A DNA stretch of 64,000 nt from Clostridium kluyveri (GCF_001902295.1 NZ_CP018335.1:1674001-1738000); one strand, 5' to 3'; positions 44,837-53,522 are shown, counted from the stretch's first letter. A program made the numbers and translations. Notes: a model not told the origin generated them from the letters alone.

Positions 44837-44988
44837 CTATAAAGTGATTCAGAGGTTTAGGTGGAGTTTGCTCATTAAGGATGCTTTTTTCCATCTAGCC
44901 CTTAGAAACACTTATCTAAAGGCATAGCAGTGCCCATTCCACATTTTGAGGAAACCAGGGGTGTTAGTTAATTTCAGCCTTATGATAA
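44837..44988 (-). repeat. Two-hairpin repeat family, reversed copy between dprA and topA
   Basis: The sequence matches the family when read on the minus strand: TTATCA start (44988-44983), a TTTCC/GGAA inner hairpin, GGGCTAGATGG pairing with CCACCTAAACC, and the AACCTCTGAATCACTT end. It is the only copy pointing against the flanking genes, and its last bases (TTTAT instead of TTGAT) have diverged. Confidence 0.8.
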
Positions 44989-45005
44989 ATATTAATGGGT
45001 AAAAT

Positions 45006-45055
45006 AAGGGGGTGCAGTACTCTGGATTAGATTTTTACGATAACCAGAGCATAAA
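45006..45055 (+). promoter_or_regulatory. topA translation start region with a hairpin between SD and ATG
   Basis: The only strong Shine-Dalgarno (AAGGGGGTG, 45006-45014) is about 41 nt from the topA ATG. Between them CTCTGG (45020-45025) can pair with CCAGAG (45044-45049). Folding this stem would bring the Shine-Dalgarno to about 12 nt from the start codon. Confidence 0.5.
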
Positions 45056-47149
45056 ATGGGACAAAAATTAGTTATAGTTGAATCACCGGCAAAAGCTAAG
45101 ACCATAGGAAAATATTTAGGCAAGAATTATGTAGTAGAAGCTTCAATGGGCCATGTTAGAGATCTTCCCAAAAGTCAATTGGGAGTTGATATAGATAATG
45201 ATTATAATCCTAAATATATAACTATAAGAGGAAAAGGGGAAATCTTAGATAAACTCAGAAAGCAGGCAAAAAAGAGTGAAAAAATATATTTAGCTACAGA
45301 CCCAGATAGAGAGGGAGAGGCTATTTCATGGCACTTATCTCATGTTCTGAAATTAGATGAGAATGAAAAGTGTAGAATAGAATTTCATGAAATTACTAAA
45401 AATGCTGTAAAAAATTCTATAAAATCTGCACGAGAAATAAATATAAATTTGGTTAATGCTCAACAGGCTAGAAGAATATTGGATAGGTTAGTAGGATATA
45501 AAATAAGTCCAATACTCTGGAGAAAAGTTAAATGGGGATTAAGTGCAGGTAGAGTACAATCTGTAGCACTTAAGATGATATGTGAGAGAGAAAAGAAGAT
45601 ACTGAGTTTTGTACCTGAAGAATATTGGACTATAGAATGTATGCTTCATAAGATGACCGAAAGCAAATGTTTTAATGTAAGACTTACTACTTTAAATAAA
45701 AAAAAGATTGAAATTTCTAATAAAGATGAAGCGGATAAGATCATCAAGGAATTGGAAAGTGGGGATTTTATTGTAAAATCCATTAAAAATACTTCTAAAA
45801 ATAAAAATCCTCTTCCTCCATTTATTACAAGTACTCTTCAGCAAGATGCATATAAAAAATTGAATTTTTCCACAAAGAGAACTATGTCCATAGCACAACA
45901 GCTTTATGAAGGAGTGGACATAAAAGGCCATGGGACTATAGGTCTTATAACTTATATGAGAACTGATTCTGTAAGAATTTCTAAAGAAGCTCAACAAGTC
46001 TGTAGAGATTTTATAGTAAATCAGTTTGGAAAAGAATATGTTGAATCCACACCTAGGAATTTTAAAAGTAAGAAAAATATACAGGATGCCCATGAAGCCA
46101 TAAGACCTACTAACATAGAGATAACACCAGATAAAGCCAAGGCAGATTTAAAACCAGATCAGTACAAGGTATACAAACTGATATGGGACAGATTTGTGGC
46201 CAGCCAAATGGCTTCTGCAAAAATTGATGTTACATCTATAGATATAGTTAATAATAATTATGGATTAAAAGTTGGAGGTTCTAAAATAAGTTTTTACGGG
46301 TTTATGAAAGTATATCAGTATGTAACAGAGGAAGAAAAATTAGATATAGTCCTACCAAAATTAGAAGAAGGAGAACTTCTGTTAAAAAAATCCATAGATG
46401 GAAAACAACATTTTACACAGCCGCCCGCTAGATTTTCAGAAGCATCCTTGGTAAAAACTCTTGAAGAAAATGGTATAGGTAGACCTAGCACCTATGCTCC
46501 TATTTTATCTACTCTTTTAGATAGAAAATATATACAAAGGGAAAAGAAGACTTTGATTCCAACGGAACTTGGAGATATAGTAAATAATATAGTTAGTGAA
46601 TACTTTAAACAGGTAGTAGATGTGGAATTTACTGCTGAAATAGAATCTAAACTAGATAACATTGAAGAAGGAAAGGATAACTGGACTAAAGTAGTAGGAA
46701 AATTTTATGAACCTTTAAAAAAAGCTATTGAGATAGCAGAAAAAGAAGTTGCAAGAATTACCATAGAAGATAAAGTCACGGATGTAAAGTGTGACAAGTG
46801 TGGAAGAAATATGGTTATAAAACATGGGAGATTTGGAGATTTTCTAGCATGTCCAGGTTATCCGGAGTGTAAAAATACAAAACCTATAGTAGAAGAACTG
46901 GATGTTAAGTGTCCTAAATGTGGAGAGAAGATTTTAGTAAAGAAAAGCAGAAAAGGTAGAAAATTTTATGGATGTAGTTCTTATCCAGACTGTGATTTTG
47001 TAAGTTGGCTAGAACCCACAAATGAGCAGTGTCCTTTGTGTCACAGTTATATGGTTAAGAAATATAGCAAATCAAAAGGAAATTATTTAGAGTGTTCTAA
47101 TTCAGAATGCAAACATAAAGAGTACAAAGAGTTAGAAGATAATAAGTAA
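45056..47149 (+). CDS. topA: DNA topoisomerase I
   Basis: Relaxes negative supercoils through a 5'-phosphotyrosine intermediate. The 697-residue type IA enzyme starts GQKLVIVESPAKAKTIGKYLG (Toprim), with DPDREGEAISWHL holding the metal-binding acids. It has HGTIGLITYMRTDSVRIS with the active-site Tyr, and a C-terminal run of three zinc ribbons (CDKCGRNM...CPGYPEC, CPKCGEKI...CSSYPDC, CPLCHSY...CSNSEC). A stop codon at 45041-45043 leaves ATG 45056 as the only start. The Shine-Dalgarno is unusually distant. A terminator follows at 47188. Confidence 0.97.
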   Translation: MGQKLVIVESPAKAKTIGKYLGKNYVVEASMGHVRDLPKSQLGVDIDNDYNPKYITIRGKGEILDKLRKQAKKSEKIYLATDPDREGEAISWHLSHVLKLDENEKCRIEFHEITKNAVKNSIKSAREININLVNAQQARRILDRLVGYKISPILWRKVKWGLSAGRVQSVALKMICEREKKILSFVPEEYWTIECMLHKMTESKCFNVRLTTLNKKKIEISNKDEADKIIKELESGDFIVKSIKNTSKNKNPLPPFITSTLQQDAYKKLNFSTKRTMSIAQQLYEGVDIKGHGTIGLITYMRTDSVRISKEAQQVCRDFIVNQFGKEYVESTPRNFKSKKNIQDAHEAIRPTNIEITPDKAKADLKPDQYKVYKLIWDRFVASQMASAKIDVTSIDIVNNNYGLKVGGSKISFYGFMKVYQYVTEEEKLDIVLPKLEEGELLLKKSIDGKQHFTQPPARFSEASLVKTLEENGIGRPSTYAPILSTLLDRKYIQREKKTLIPTELGDIVNNIVSEYFKQVVDVEFTAEIESKLDNIEEGKDNWTKVVGKFYEPLKKAIEIAEKEVARITIEDKVTDVKCDKCGRNMVIKHGRFGDFLACPGYPECKNTKPIVEELDVKCPKCGEKILVKKSRKGRKFYGCSSYPDCDFVSWLEPTNEQCPLCHSYMVKKYSKSKGNYLECSNSECKHKEYKELEDNK

Positions 47150-47187
47150 TATATTTTATAAAAAAGTCTTCCTTATAAAAATTATGT

Positions 47188-47229
47188 AAAAACCTTGGTG
47201 AATGTTTAAATAATTTTCCAGGGTTTTTA
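47188..47229 (+). terminator. Terminator after topA
   Basis: AAAAACCTTGG (47188-47198) and CCAGGGTTTTT (47218-47228) form an 11-bp stem with one G-T pair and a T run. Confidence 0.82.
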
Positions 47230-47476
47230 AACTTCTAACCGGTATATGTCAGTAAATCATAGTTGAATTATAATAATTATTATGTTATCATAATTAATGG
47301 ATAAAATATAATTCTAAATATTTTAAAAAGTCAAAATTATTAGCACTATGGTTTAAAAAATTCTTTTTATCAGTATTAACAAGATATACATTTTTCAAAT
47401 ATTTTTAAGTAAGGTTTTAATTGATTAATCATTTAGGTATATAAAATAAATTCTAGTGGCAATGAGGAGGATATAA
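47230..47476 (+). other. codY upstream region
   Basis: About 250 nt of AT-rich noncoding DNA. Several -10-like boxes occur, but none pairs clearly with a good -35. No convincing 15-bp CodY palindrome is seen. GAGGAGG at 47464-47470 serves codY. Confidence 0.4.
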
Positions 47477-48253
47477 ATGTCAACATTATTAGATAAAACA
47501 AGAAAACTCAATAAGATATTACAAAAATCAGGGGTGGAACCGGTAGTTTTTGATGATATATGTAAAATATTGAGTGAAGTTTTAGGCTGTAATGTCTATG
47601 TCATAAGCAGGAAAGGAAAAGTATTGGGGTATAATTTCCCAGATGGTTTTGAATGTAGTACAGTAAAAAATAAGATAATAAGTGAAATGAGATTTCCAGA
47701 ACAGTACAATAATAGATTGCTGAATGCCCATGAAACCCTTCCGAACTTATCAAATCATGGAATTTGCGTTTTTGAAGATGGAACTCCTTGTGATTTGGAG
47801 GATAAAGTTACAACTATAGTTCCTATAATAGGGAATAGGGAAAGATTAGGTACTCTATTACTTGCTAGTTTTGGAGAAAAGTTTACAGATGAGGATTTAG
47901 TTTTGGGAGAGTATAGTGCAACTATAGTAGGTCTTGAAATATTAAAGTCTAAAAATGATGAGATTGAAGAAGAAGCTAGAAAAAAAGCTGTAGTTCAACT
48001 AGCAATTGGAACATTATCTTATTCTGAATTAGAAGCTGTAGAACATATATTTAACGAGTTAGATGGAAAAGAAGGATTGCTTGTAGCATCTAAAATAGCA
48101 GATAAGGTTGGAATAACTAGATCTGTAATAGTTAATGCACTTAGAAAGTTTGAAAGTGCAGGAGTAATAGAATCCAGATCTCTTGGAATGAAGGGAACTC
48201 ATATCAAAATATTAAATGATAAATTGTTAGATGAATTGAAGAAGATAAAATAA
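47477..48253 (+). CDS. codY: GTP- and branched-chain amino acid-sensing repressor CodY
   Basis: Global regulator that, when bound by branched-chain amino acids and GTP, represses amino acid, peptide and virulence or sporulation genes. The 258-residue protein has the N-terminal GAF domain (LLDKTRKLNKILQKSG through about 155), a long helix, and a C-terminal winged helix-turn-helix with ASKIADKVGITRSVIVNALRKFESAGVIESRSLGMKGTHIKI, the most conserved part. Unlike Bacillus, no hslVU genes precede it. rpsB follows after a 165-nt leader. Confidence 0.97.
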   Translation: MSTLLDKTRKLNKILQKSGVEPVVFDDICKILSEVLGCNVYVISRKGKVLGYNFPDGFECSTVKNKIISEMRFPEQYNNRLLNAHETLPNLSNHGICVFEDGTPCDLEDKVTTIVPIIGNRERLGTLLLASFGEKFTDEDLVLGEYSATIVGLEILKSKNDEIEEEARKKAVVQLAIGTLSYSELEAVEHIFNELDGKEGLLVASKIADKVGITRSVIVNALRKFESAGVIESRSLGMKGTHIKILNDKLLDELKKIK

Positions 48254-48418
48254 TTTTATCGTGGTTAAATATTGTAATTTTTATTGAATAGATGTATACC
48301 ATGTGGTATACTACATAAGGTATTAAAATACACACATTATCTAATTTATAAGTAGGTGCCCCGTGGGTTGATTTGTAAATATGAAGATAATGGAGGAAAA
48401 ACCTAGGAGGGAAATATA
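48254..48418 (+). promoter_or_regulatory. rpsB leader with a perfect palindrome
   Basis: GTATACC (48294-48300) and GGTATAC (48305-48311) form a 7-bp hairpin with an ATGT loop, about 108 nt before the rpsB start. The rest of the leader is AT-rich with a short CCCCGTGGG patch and ends in TAGGAGGGA. The palindrome has no T run. It could be an operator or a pausing hairpin. Confidence 0.4.
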
Positions 48419-49123
48419 ATGTCAATTATTTCAATGAAACAATTATTAGAATCTGGTGTTCATTTTGGCCATCAGACTAGAAGATGGAATCCTAAAATGG
48501 CTTCATATATTTTTACTGAAAGAAATGGAATCTATATAATAGATTTACAAAAGACAGTAAGAAAAATTGAAGAAGCTTATGAATTTGTGAAGAAAATTGC
48601 ATCTGAAGGGAAGGACATATTATTTATAGGTACCAAGAAGCAGGCACAGGAAGCTATTAAAGAAGAGGCTAAGAGAAGCAATATGCATTATGTAAATAAT
48701 AGATGGCTTGGAGGTATGCTTACTAATTTCTTAACTATAAGGAATAGAATCGGGAAGTTAGAAGAATTAGAAAAAATGGAAGAGGATGGAACGTTTGAAG
48801 TTCTTTCAAAAAAAGAAGTTATAAAATTAAGAAATGAAAAGCAAAAACTTGAGAGAAATTTAGGTGGAATCAAGGCTATGAATGCAGAAAATGTAGGTGC
48901 ATTGTTCGTAGTTGATCCAAGAAAAGAAAAAAATGCTATTTCAGAAGCTAAAATTTTGGGTATTCCAGTAGTTGCTATAGTAGATACAAACTGCGATCCA
49001 GATGAAGTTGATTATGTTATACCTGGTAATGATGATGCAATAAGGGCAGTAAAATTAATTACATCTAAAGTGGCAGATGCAGTAATTGAAGGAAGACAAG
49101 GGGAACAATTAGCTGAGGAGTAA
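48419..49123 (+). CDS. rpsB: 30S ribosomal protein S2
   Basis: A 234-residue small-subunit protein recruited late with S1 or its equivalents. Family segments are SIISMKQLLESGVHFGHQTRRWNPKM, ERNGIYIIDLQKTVRKIEEAYEF, FIGTKKQAQEAIKEEA, NNRWLGGMLTNFLTI, ALFVVDPRKEKNAISEA and PVVAIVDTNCDPDEVDYVIPGNDDAIRA. TAGGAGGGA precedes the ATG. It is followed by tsf, pyrH and frr, the near-universal bacterial order. Confidence 0.98.
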   Translation: MSIISMKQLLESGVHFGHQTRRWNPKMASYIFTERNGIYIIDLQKTVRKIEEAYEFVKKIASEGKDILFIGTKKQAQEAIKEEAKRSNMHYVNNRWLGGMLTNFLTIRNRIGKLEELEKMEEDGTFEVLSKKEVIKLRNEKQKLERNLGGIKAMNAENVGALFVVDPRKEKNAISEAKILGIPVVAIVDTNCDPDEVDYVIPGNDDAIRAVKLITSKVADAVIEGRQGEQLAEE

Positions 49124-49166
49124 TTTAACTTATAGAAGTTTTATATATTAGGGTCAAATACAAGTT

Positions 49167-49344
49167 AGGAGAGGAGTTGAAAAACCGTTGTTGGCAATTT
49201 TTATAATTGCCAGGTAGGGTGTTATGCATCCGAATTTAAGCCCTGGGAGTACGGGACCAATGGAAAGCACAGCTTTAAAATACTATGAACAGGGAAGTAA
49301 ATGTAAGATTTTTAAAAATCTTATGTTACATGACGGATATATTT
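49167..49344 (+). promoter_or_regulatory. Long structured leader of tsf
   Basis: After rpsB comes a strong AGGAGAGGAG (49167-49176) with no suitably placed gene start. A series of hairpins follows: TGGCAATT/AATTGCCA (49192-49199 with 49205-49212), GGGTG/CATCC (49217-49221 with 49227-49231), a possible TTTAAGC/GCTTTAAA closure of a G/C-richer block (about 49234-49279), and a 20-nt perfect palindrome TAAGATTTTT/AAAAATCTTA (49304-49323). The tsf ATG at 49345 itself has only a weak GGA upstream. Confidence 0.5.
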
Positions 49345-50265
49345 ATGATAACTGCACAGATGGTAAAGGAACTTAGAGAAAGAACTGGAGCAGGGATGAT
49401 GGACTGCAAGAAAGCTTTAAATGAAGCAGGTGGAGATTCAGAGAAGGCTATTGAAATATTAAGAGAAAAGGGATTGGCAGCTGCAGCTAAAAAATCTGGC
49501 AGAATAGCTTCTGAAGGATTAGTCAAGACATATGTTTCAGAAGATGGGAAGGTTGCTTCCATAGTAGAAGTAAACTGTGAAACAGATTTTGTAGCGGTAA
49601 ATGCGGATTTCGTAAATTTTGTAGATAATTTAGCAAAACAGATTTCTTTGTCTGAGTCCACTACAGTAGAGGAATTAAGTGAGGAAAAGTATATATCAGA
49701 TGATAGTAAAACCGTAAGCGAAACATTAGTAAATTTAATTTCAAAACTTGGAGAAAATATGGCAATAAGAAGATTTGAGAGATTGGCTGTTTCAAAGGGT
49801 TTAATTGAAAGTTATATACATGGTGGCGGAAGGATAGGAGTTCTTGTTAAACTTGAATGTGAAAAAGAAAGTGAAATTTTAAAAGAAGTTGCAAAAGATG
49901 CAGCTATGCAGGTTGCTGCAACTAATCCGTTGTTTTTAAGTAAAGATACAGTAGATGGCGCTACTTTGGATAAAGAAAAAGAAATATTTAAAGTTCAAGC
50001 ATTAAATGAAGGTAAACCTGAAAAAATTGCTGAAAAAATAGTTATGGGTAGAGTTCAAAAATATTATAAAGAGAATTGTTTAATTGAACAACTATGGGTA
50101 AAAGACTCTGATTTAACTATTGACAAATATTTAAAGAGCAAGTCAAAAGAAGTGGGAGCACCTATAAAAATATCTAATTTCATAAGATTTGAAAAAGGTG
50201 AAGGTATAGAGAAAAAAGAGGAAGATTTTGCTGAAGAGGTTAGAAAGCAGATAGAGGGTAAATAG
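49345..50265 (+). CDS. tsf: Translation elongation factor Ts
   Basis: Nucleotide exchange factor for EF-Tu. From ATG 49345 the 306-residue protein starts MITAQMVKELRERTGAGMMD, followed by CKKALNEAGGDSEKAIEILR and VEVNCETDFVAVN, with the tandem core subdomains and the KPEKIAEKIVMGR and LIEQLWVKDSD segments near the C terminus. The frame is open to an ATG at 49285, but the extra 20 residues have no counterpart in the family. None of the candidate starts has a good Shine-Dalgarno. Terminator at 50272. Confidence 0.96.
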   Translation: MITAQMVKELRERTGAGMMDCKKALNEAGGDSEKAIEILREKGLAAAAKKSGRIASEGLVKTYVSEDGKVASIVEVNCETDFVAVNADFVNFVDNLAKQISLSESTTVEELSEEKYISDDSKTVSETLVNLISKLGENMAIRRFERLAVSKGLIESYIHGGGRIGVLVKLECEKESEILKEVAKDAAMQVAATNPLFLSKDTVDGATLDKEKEIFKVQALNEGKPEKIAEKIVMGRVQKYYKENCLIEQLWVKDSDLTIDKYLKSKSKEVGAPIKISNFIRFEKGEGIEKKEEDFAEEVRKQIEGK

Positions 50266-50271
50266 TAACTT

Positions 50272-50301
50272 AAAAGAGGACACTGCGTGTTCTCTTTTTT
50301 A
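50272..50301 (+). terminator. Terminator after tsf
   Basis: AAAAGAGGACAC pairs with GTGTTCTCTTTT (one G-T pair) around a TGC loop, with a T6 tail. It separates rpsB-tsf from pyrH-frr. Confidence 0.9.
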
Positions 50302-50363
50302 GGGTGCTAAAAAATATTTTTTTATTGTAGTTTCACTTTACTATAGTTTGGAGGTATAATATA

Positions 50364-51077
50364 ATGTGTAATCCTATATACAAGAGAGTAATGCTGAAAC
50401 TTTCAGGAGAAGCTCTTTCAGGGGATATTGGATATGGAATAGATTTCGATATAACAAAAAGTATAGCCACTGAAATAAAAAAGTTGATATCAATGGGAGT
50501 GTCAGTAGGAATCGTAGTTGGTGGAGGAAATATATGGAGAGGAAGAAGCGGCAAGGGAATGGATAGGACCACAGCAGATTATATGGGAATGCTTGCTACA
50601 TGTATAAATGCTTTGGCGCTTCAGGATTCACTTGAAGATCTAGGCATAAACACAAGAGTACAGACGGCCATTGAAATGAAAGAAGTGGCAGAACCCTTTA
50701 TAAGAAGAAGAGCTATGAGACATTTGGAAAAGAACAGGGTAGTAATATTTGCAGCAGGTACAGGAAACCCTTATTTTTCTACGGATACCACTGCGTCCCT
50801 CAGGGCAGCGGAAATAGAAGCAGAAATTATATTACTTGCCAAAAAAGTAGACGGTGTTTACGACAAAGACCCTTATAAATATAGTGATGCTAAAAAATTT
50901 GACAAATTAACTTATATTGAAGTACTTGAAAAGGGACTTCAGGTTATGGATTCTACAGCTACATCGCTTTGTATGGATAACGACATACCTATTTTAGTAT
51001 TTGGACTTGATAAACCGGAGAACATAAGTAAAATTGTTCTTGGGGAAAAAATTGGTACGCTTGTTTGTAAAGAATAG
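50364..51077 (+). CDS. pyrH: Uridylate kinase
   Basis: Phosphorylates UMP to UDP, feeding all pyrimidine nucleotides. The 237-residue amino acid kinase-family protein has RVMLKLSGEALSG at the start, GIVVGGGNIWRGRSGKGMDR, TADYMGMLATCINALALQ, FAAGTGNPYFSTDTTASLRA and KVDGVYDKDP. TTTGGAGGT precedes the ATG. It lies in the conserved tsf-pyrH-frr block, 18 nt before frr. Confidence 0.97.
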   Translation: MCNPIYKRVMLKLSGEALSGDIGYGIDFDITKSIATEIKKLISMGVSVGIVVGGGNIWRGRSGKGMDRTTADYMGMLATCINALALQDSLEDLGINTRVQTAIEMKEVAEPFIRRRAMRHLEKNRVVIFAAGTGNPYFSTDTTASLRAAEIEAEIILLAKKVDGVYDKDPYKYSDAKKFDKLTYIEVLEKGLQVMDSTATSLCMDNDIPILVFGLDKPENISKIVLGEKIGTLVCKE

Positions 51078-51095
51078 AAATAAGGAGGTATTTTT

Positions 51096-51653
51096 ATGAT
51101 TAAAGATATTTTAAATAAGGCAGATGAAAAGATGAATAAGACTGTAGATGTTTTAGTAAAAGAACTAGCTTCTATGAAAGCAGGAAGAGCTAATCCTGCC
51201 ATATTAGATAAAATAGAAGTGGAGTATTATGGTGCAATGACCCCTATAAGTCAATTAGCAGGCATATCTGTTCCTGAGGCTAGAATACTTGCCATACAAC
51301 CATGGGATAAAAGTGCATTGAAATCTATAGAAAAAGCAATATTGAAATCTGATCTTGGTATAAATCCATCAAATGATGGAGAGATAATAAGACTTATAAT
51401 ACCTGAGCTTACAGAGGAAACGAGAAAAAATATAGTTAAGAACATAAAAAAAACCGGTGAAGATTCAAAAGTGGCTGTAAGGGGAATAAGAAGAGAATGT
51501 AACGATAAATTTAAAGCTTTAAAAAAGAAAAATGATATTTCCGAGGATGAAATTAAAAAAGGTGAGGAACAAATACAGAAAAAAACTGACATTTTTATAA
51601 AGAATATAGATGCAATACTTGAAAAGAAAGAAAAGGAGATTATGTCATTATAA
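51096..51653 (+). CDS. frr: Ribosome recycling factor
   Basis: Splits post-termination ribosomes with EF-G. The 185-residue protein matches the family in length and in the segments KTVDVLVKELASMKAGRANPAILDKIEVEYYG, PISQLAGISVPEARILAIQPWD, INPSNDGEIIRLIIPELTEE, and the three-helix bundle end with NIDAILEKKEKEIM. AAGGAGGT precedes the ATG. A terminator directly follows. Confidence 0.97.
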   Translation: MIKDILNKADEKMNKTVDVLVKELASMKAGRANPAILDKIEVEYYGAMTPISQLAGISVPEARILAIQPWDKSALKSIEKAILKSDLGINPSNDGEIIRLIIPELTEETRKNIVKNIKKTGEDSKVAVRGIRRECNDKFKALKKKNDISEDEIKKGEEQIQKKTDIFIKNIDAILEKKEKEIMSL

Positions 51654-51662
51654 TTAGATTTT

Positions 51663-51690
51663 AAAACCTGCCAATTTGCAGGTTTTTATT
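51663..51690 (+). terminator. Terminator after frr
   Basis: AAAACCTGC (51663-51671) pairs with GCAGGTTTTT (51678-51687) around a CAATTT loop, with a T run. Confidence 0.9.
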
Positions 51691-51722
51691 AAATATAAAT
51701 TTTAATGAATGGAGATATATTC

Positions 51723-52487
51723 ATGTTAAAGTTCTTTAATTCTCATAGGAGTAAAAAAAATGAAGATGAAAAGGTACATATTGATTTAAATAATATTCCA
51801 TCACATATAGCTATTATAATGGATGGAAATGGAAGATGGGCCAAGAAAAGAAATCTTCCAAGAGTTATGGGACATAAAGCAGGAGTGGAGGCCATAAGGG
51901 AGATTGTAAAAGAATGTAGTAATCTAAAAGTGAAGTATTTAACTCTATATGCTTTTTCCACAGAAAATTGGAAAAGACCTAAAGAAGAAGTTAGTTCCCT
52001 TATGAATCTCTTAGTGGAATATTTAAGAAGAGAATTTAAAGAGTTAAATGACAATAATGTTGTAATAAATTATATAGGCAATATACATAAGTTACCTTCT
52101 TTGTGTGAAAAAGAATTGATTACATCTAATAAAAATACAAAAAACAATACAGGATTAAATTTAAATTTGGCACTAAACTATGGCGGAAGAGATGAAATAG
52201 TTAGAGCATTTAAACTTATGTATGAGGATATAAATTCCGGAAAAATCAGTAAAGATAATATAACTGAAGATACTTTATCTGGGTATTTGTATACAAAAAA
52301 TATGCCTGATCCTGATTTAATAATAAGACCTAGTGGAGAACAACGTTTAAGTAATTTTCTTTTATGGCAGTGTGCATATTCTGAATTTTGGTATTCTGAT
52401 ATAAATTGGCCGGACTTTAAAGTTTGGCACCTTCATAAAGCTATTTTCGATTATCAAAATAGGGATAGAAGATTTGGAACTGTATAA
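51723..52487 (+). CDS. uppS: Undecaprenyl diphosphate synthase
   Basis: cis-Prenyltransferase making the C55 carrier lipid for peptidoglycan. The 254-residue protein has HIAIIMDGNGRWAKKRNLPR (catalytic Asp), VMGHKAGVEAIREIVKEC, LTLYAFSTENWKRPKEEV, LNLALNYGGRDEIVRA and PDPDLIIRPSGEQRLSNFLL with WQCAYSEFWYSDI. ATG 51723 is well spaced from ATGGAGA. An ATG six codons upstream is in frame but lacks a binding site. The following cdsA, dxr, rseP and ispG form the usual isoprenoid and envelope cluster. Confidence 0.96.
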   Translation: MLKFFNSHRSKKNEDEKVHIDLNNIPSHIAIIMDGNGRWAKKRNLPRVMGHKAGVEAIREIVKECSNLKVKYLTLYAFSTENWKRPKEEVSSLMNLLVEYLRREFKELNDNNVVINYIGNIHKLPSLCEKELITSNKNTKNNTGLNLNLALNYGGRDEIVRAFKLMYEDINSGKISKDNITEDTLSGYLYTKNMPDPDLIIRPSGEQRLSNFLLWQCAYSEFWYSDINWPDFKVWHLHKAIFDYQNRDRRFGTV

Positions 52488-52500
52488 TAGTAAAATATAT

Positions 52501-52655
52501 TTATCCAAAGGCTAAAGTTAGCTGACACTCCCAAACTTCTTAAAAGTGAAGGATGAGTACTGCCATGCCCTTGGATAAGTTCTTTTAGAGTTCAGATGAA
52601 GAAAAGTATTTCTTTTATAAGCAAATTTCATCTGAACATCTGAATCACTTGATAG
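52501..52655 (+). repeat. Two-hairpin repeat family, full copy before cdsA
   Basis: 155 nt from TTATCC to CTTGATAG. The outer ends of the first domain (TTATCCAAAGGC, GCCCTTGGATAA) pair, CTTC/GAAG forms its tip, and GTTCAGATGAA pairs perfectly with TTCATCTGAAC in the second hairpin. It ends 48 nt before the cdsA GTG, downstream of uppS. Confidence 0.85.
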
Positions 52656-52703
52656 TTTTTTGACTGTTGATATTTTTATATACCTTATTATGGAGGTGGA
52701 GTA

Positions 52704-53510
52704 GTGAATAATAGATATTTGGGAGCTGTTACATTAATACCTTTTGTTTTTATATTATTTTTAGGTGGTATTTATTTAAAATATGGTATTATGATAATTT
52801 CTCTTGTAGGAATGTATGAATTTTACAAAGTAACAAAAACTAAACGTTTAAATCCAATAAATATAATAGGATATCTACTATGTATAATTTATTATATAAG
52901 TTTAAAGACAGAAGTAAATTATAAATTTTTATTTTTTACTATTATAGTGTCCATTTTTATGCTTTTATGTGTTCTGGTTGTAGATATAGAATATAATTTT
53001 TTAGACATAGCTGTCACTTTATTTGGATTTTTATATATAGCCTTATTTTTTAGTACGATAACTCTGGTAAATAAGGGTTTGTATGGGAATTATATGGTAT
53101 GGCTTATAGTTATATCTGCATGGTGCTGTGATACTTGTGCCTATTATACAGGCAAGTTTTTTGGGAAAAAAAAGCTCTGTCCTAAGGTGAGTCCTAAAAA
53201 AACTGTAGAAGGAGCTATTGGAGGAGTTATTGGAAGTGCCATAGCATGTTGTTTATTCGGGGGCTTTGCCATTATAATGGGAATACCTATGCCCTTATAC
53301 CACTATATAATATTAGGTATATTAAGTGGCATATTTTGCCAATTTGGAGATTTGGCTGCTTCCTCCATAAAAAGATATACAAAAGTAAAAGATTATGGTA
53401 ATTTAATACCGGGGCATGGGGGTATTTTAGACAGATTTGACAGCATACTTTTTTCTGGAGTTGTAGTATACTATTACTTAGTGTTTGTTGCAGCTATTTA
53501 TGTATATTAA
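52704..53510 (+). CDS. cdsA: Phosphatidate cytidylyltransferase
   Basis: Makes CDP-diacylglycerol from phosphatidic acid and CTP in the membrane. The 268-residue, very hydrophobic protein has about seven to eight membrane segments and the family signature in KKLCPKVSPKKTVEGAIGG, then FGDLAASSIKRYTKVKDYG, NLIPGHGGILDRFDSILF near the C terminus. GTG at 52704 follows TGGAGGTGGA. A terminator follows, so dxr probably has its own promoter. Confidence 0.96.
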   Translation: MNNRYLGAVTLIPFVFILFLGGIYLKYGIMIISLVGMYEFYKVTKTKRLNPINIIGYLLCIIYYISLKTEVNYKFLFFTIIVSIFMLLCVLVVDIEYNFLDIAVTLFGFLYIALFFSTITLVNKGLYGNYMVWLIVISAWCCDTCAYYTGKFFGKKKLCPKVSPKKTVEGAIGGVIGSAIACCLFGGFAIIMGIPMPLYHYIILGILSGIFCQFGDLAASSIKRYTKVKDYGNLIPGHGGILDRFDSILFSGVVVYYYLVFVAAIYVY

Positions 53511-53522
53511 GATTTGTTATTT

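Noticed and set aside
49205..49280. Possible 5S rRNA-like or T-box-like motif in the tsf leader (CCGAA...TTAAGCCC and GGGTG)
   Set aside because: Only short strings resemble these RNAs. The overall folds, the T-box sequence and the required partner helices are missing.
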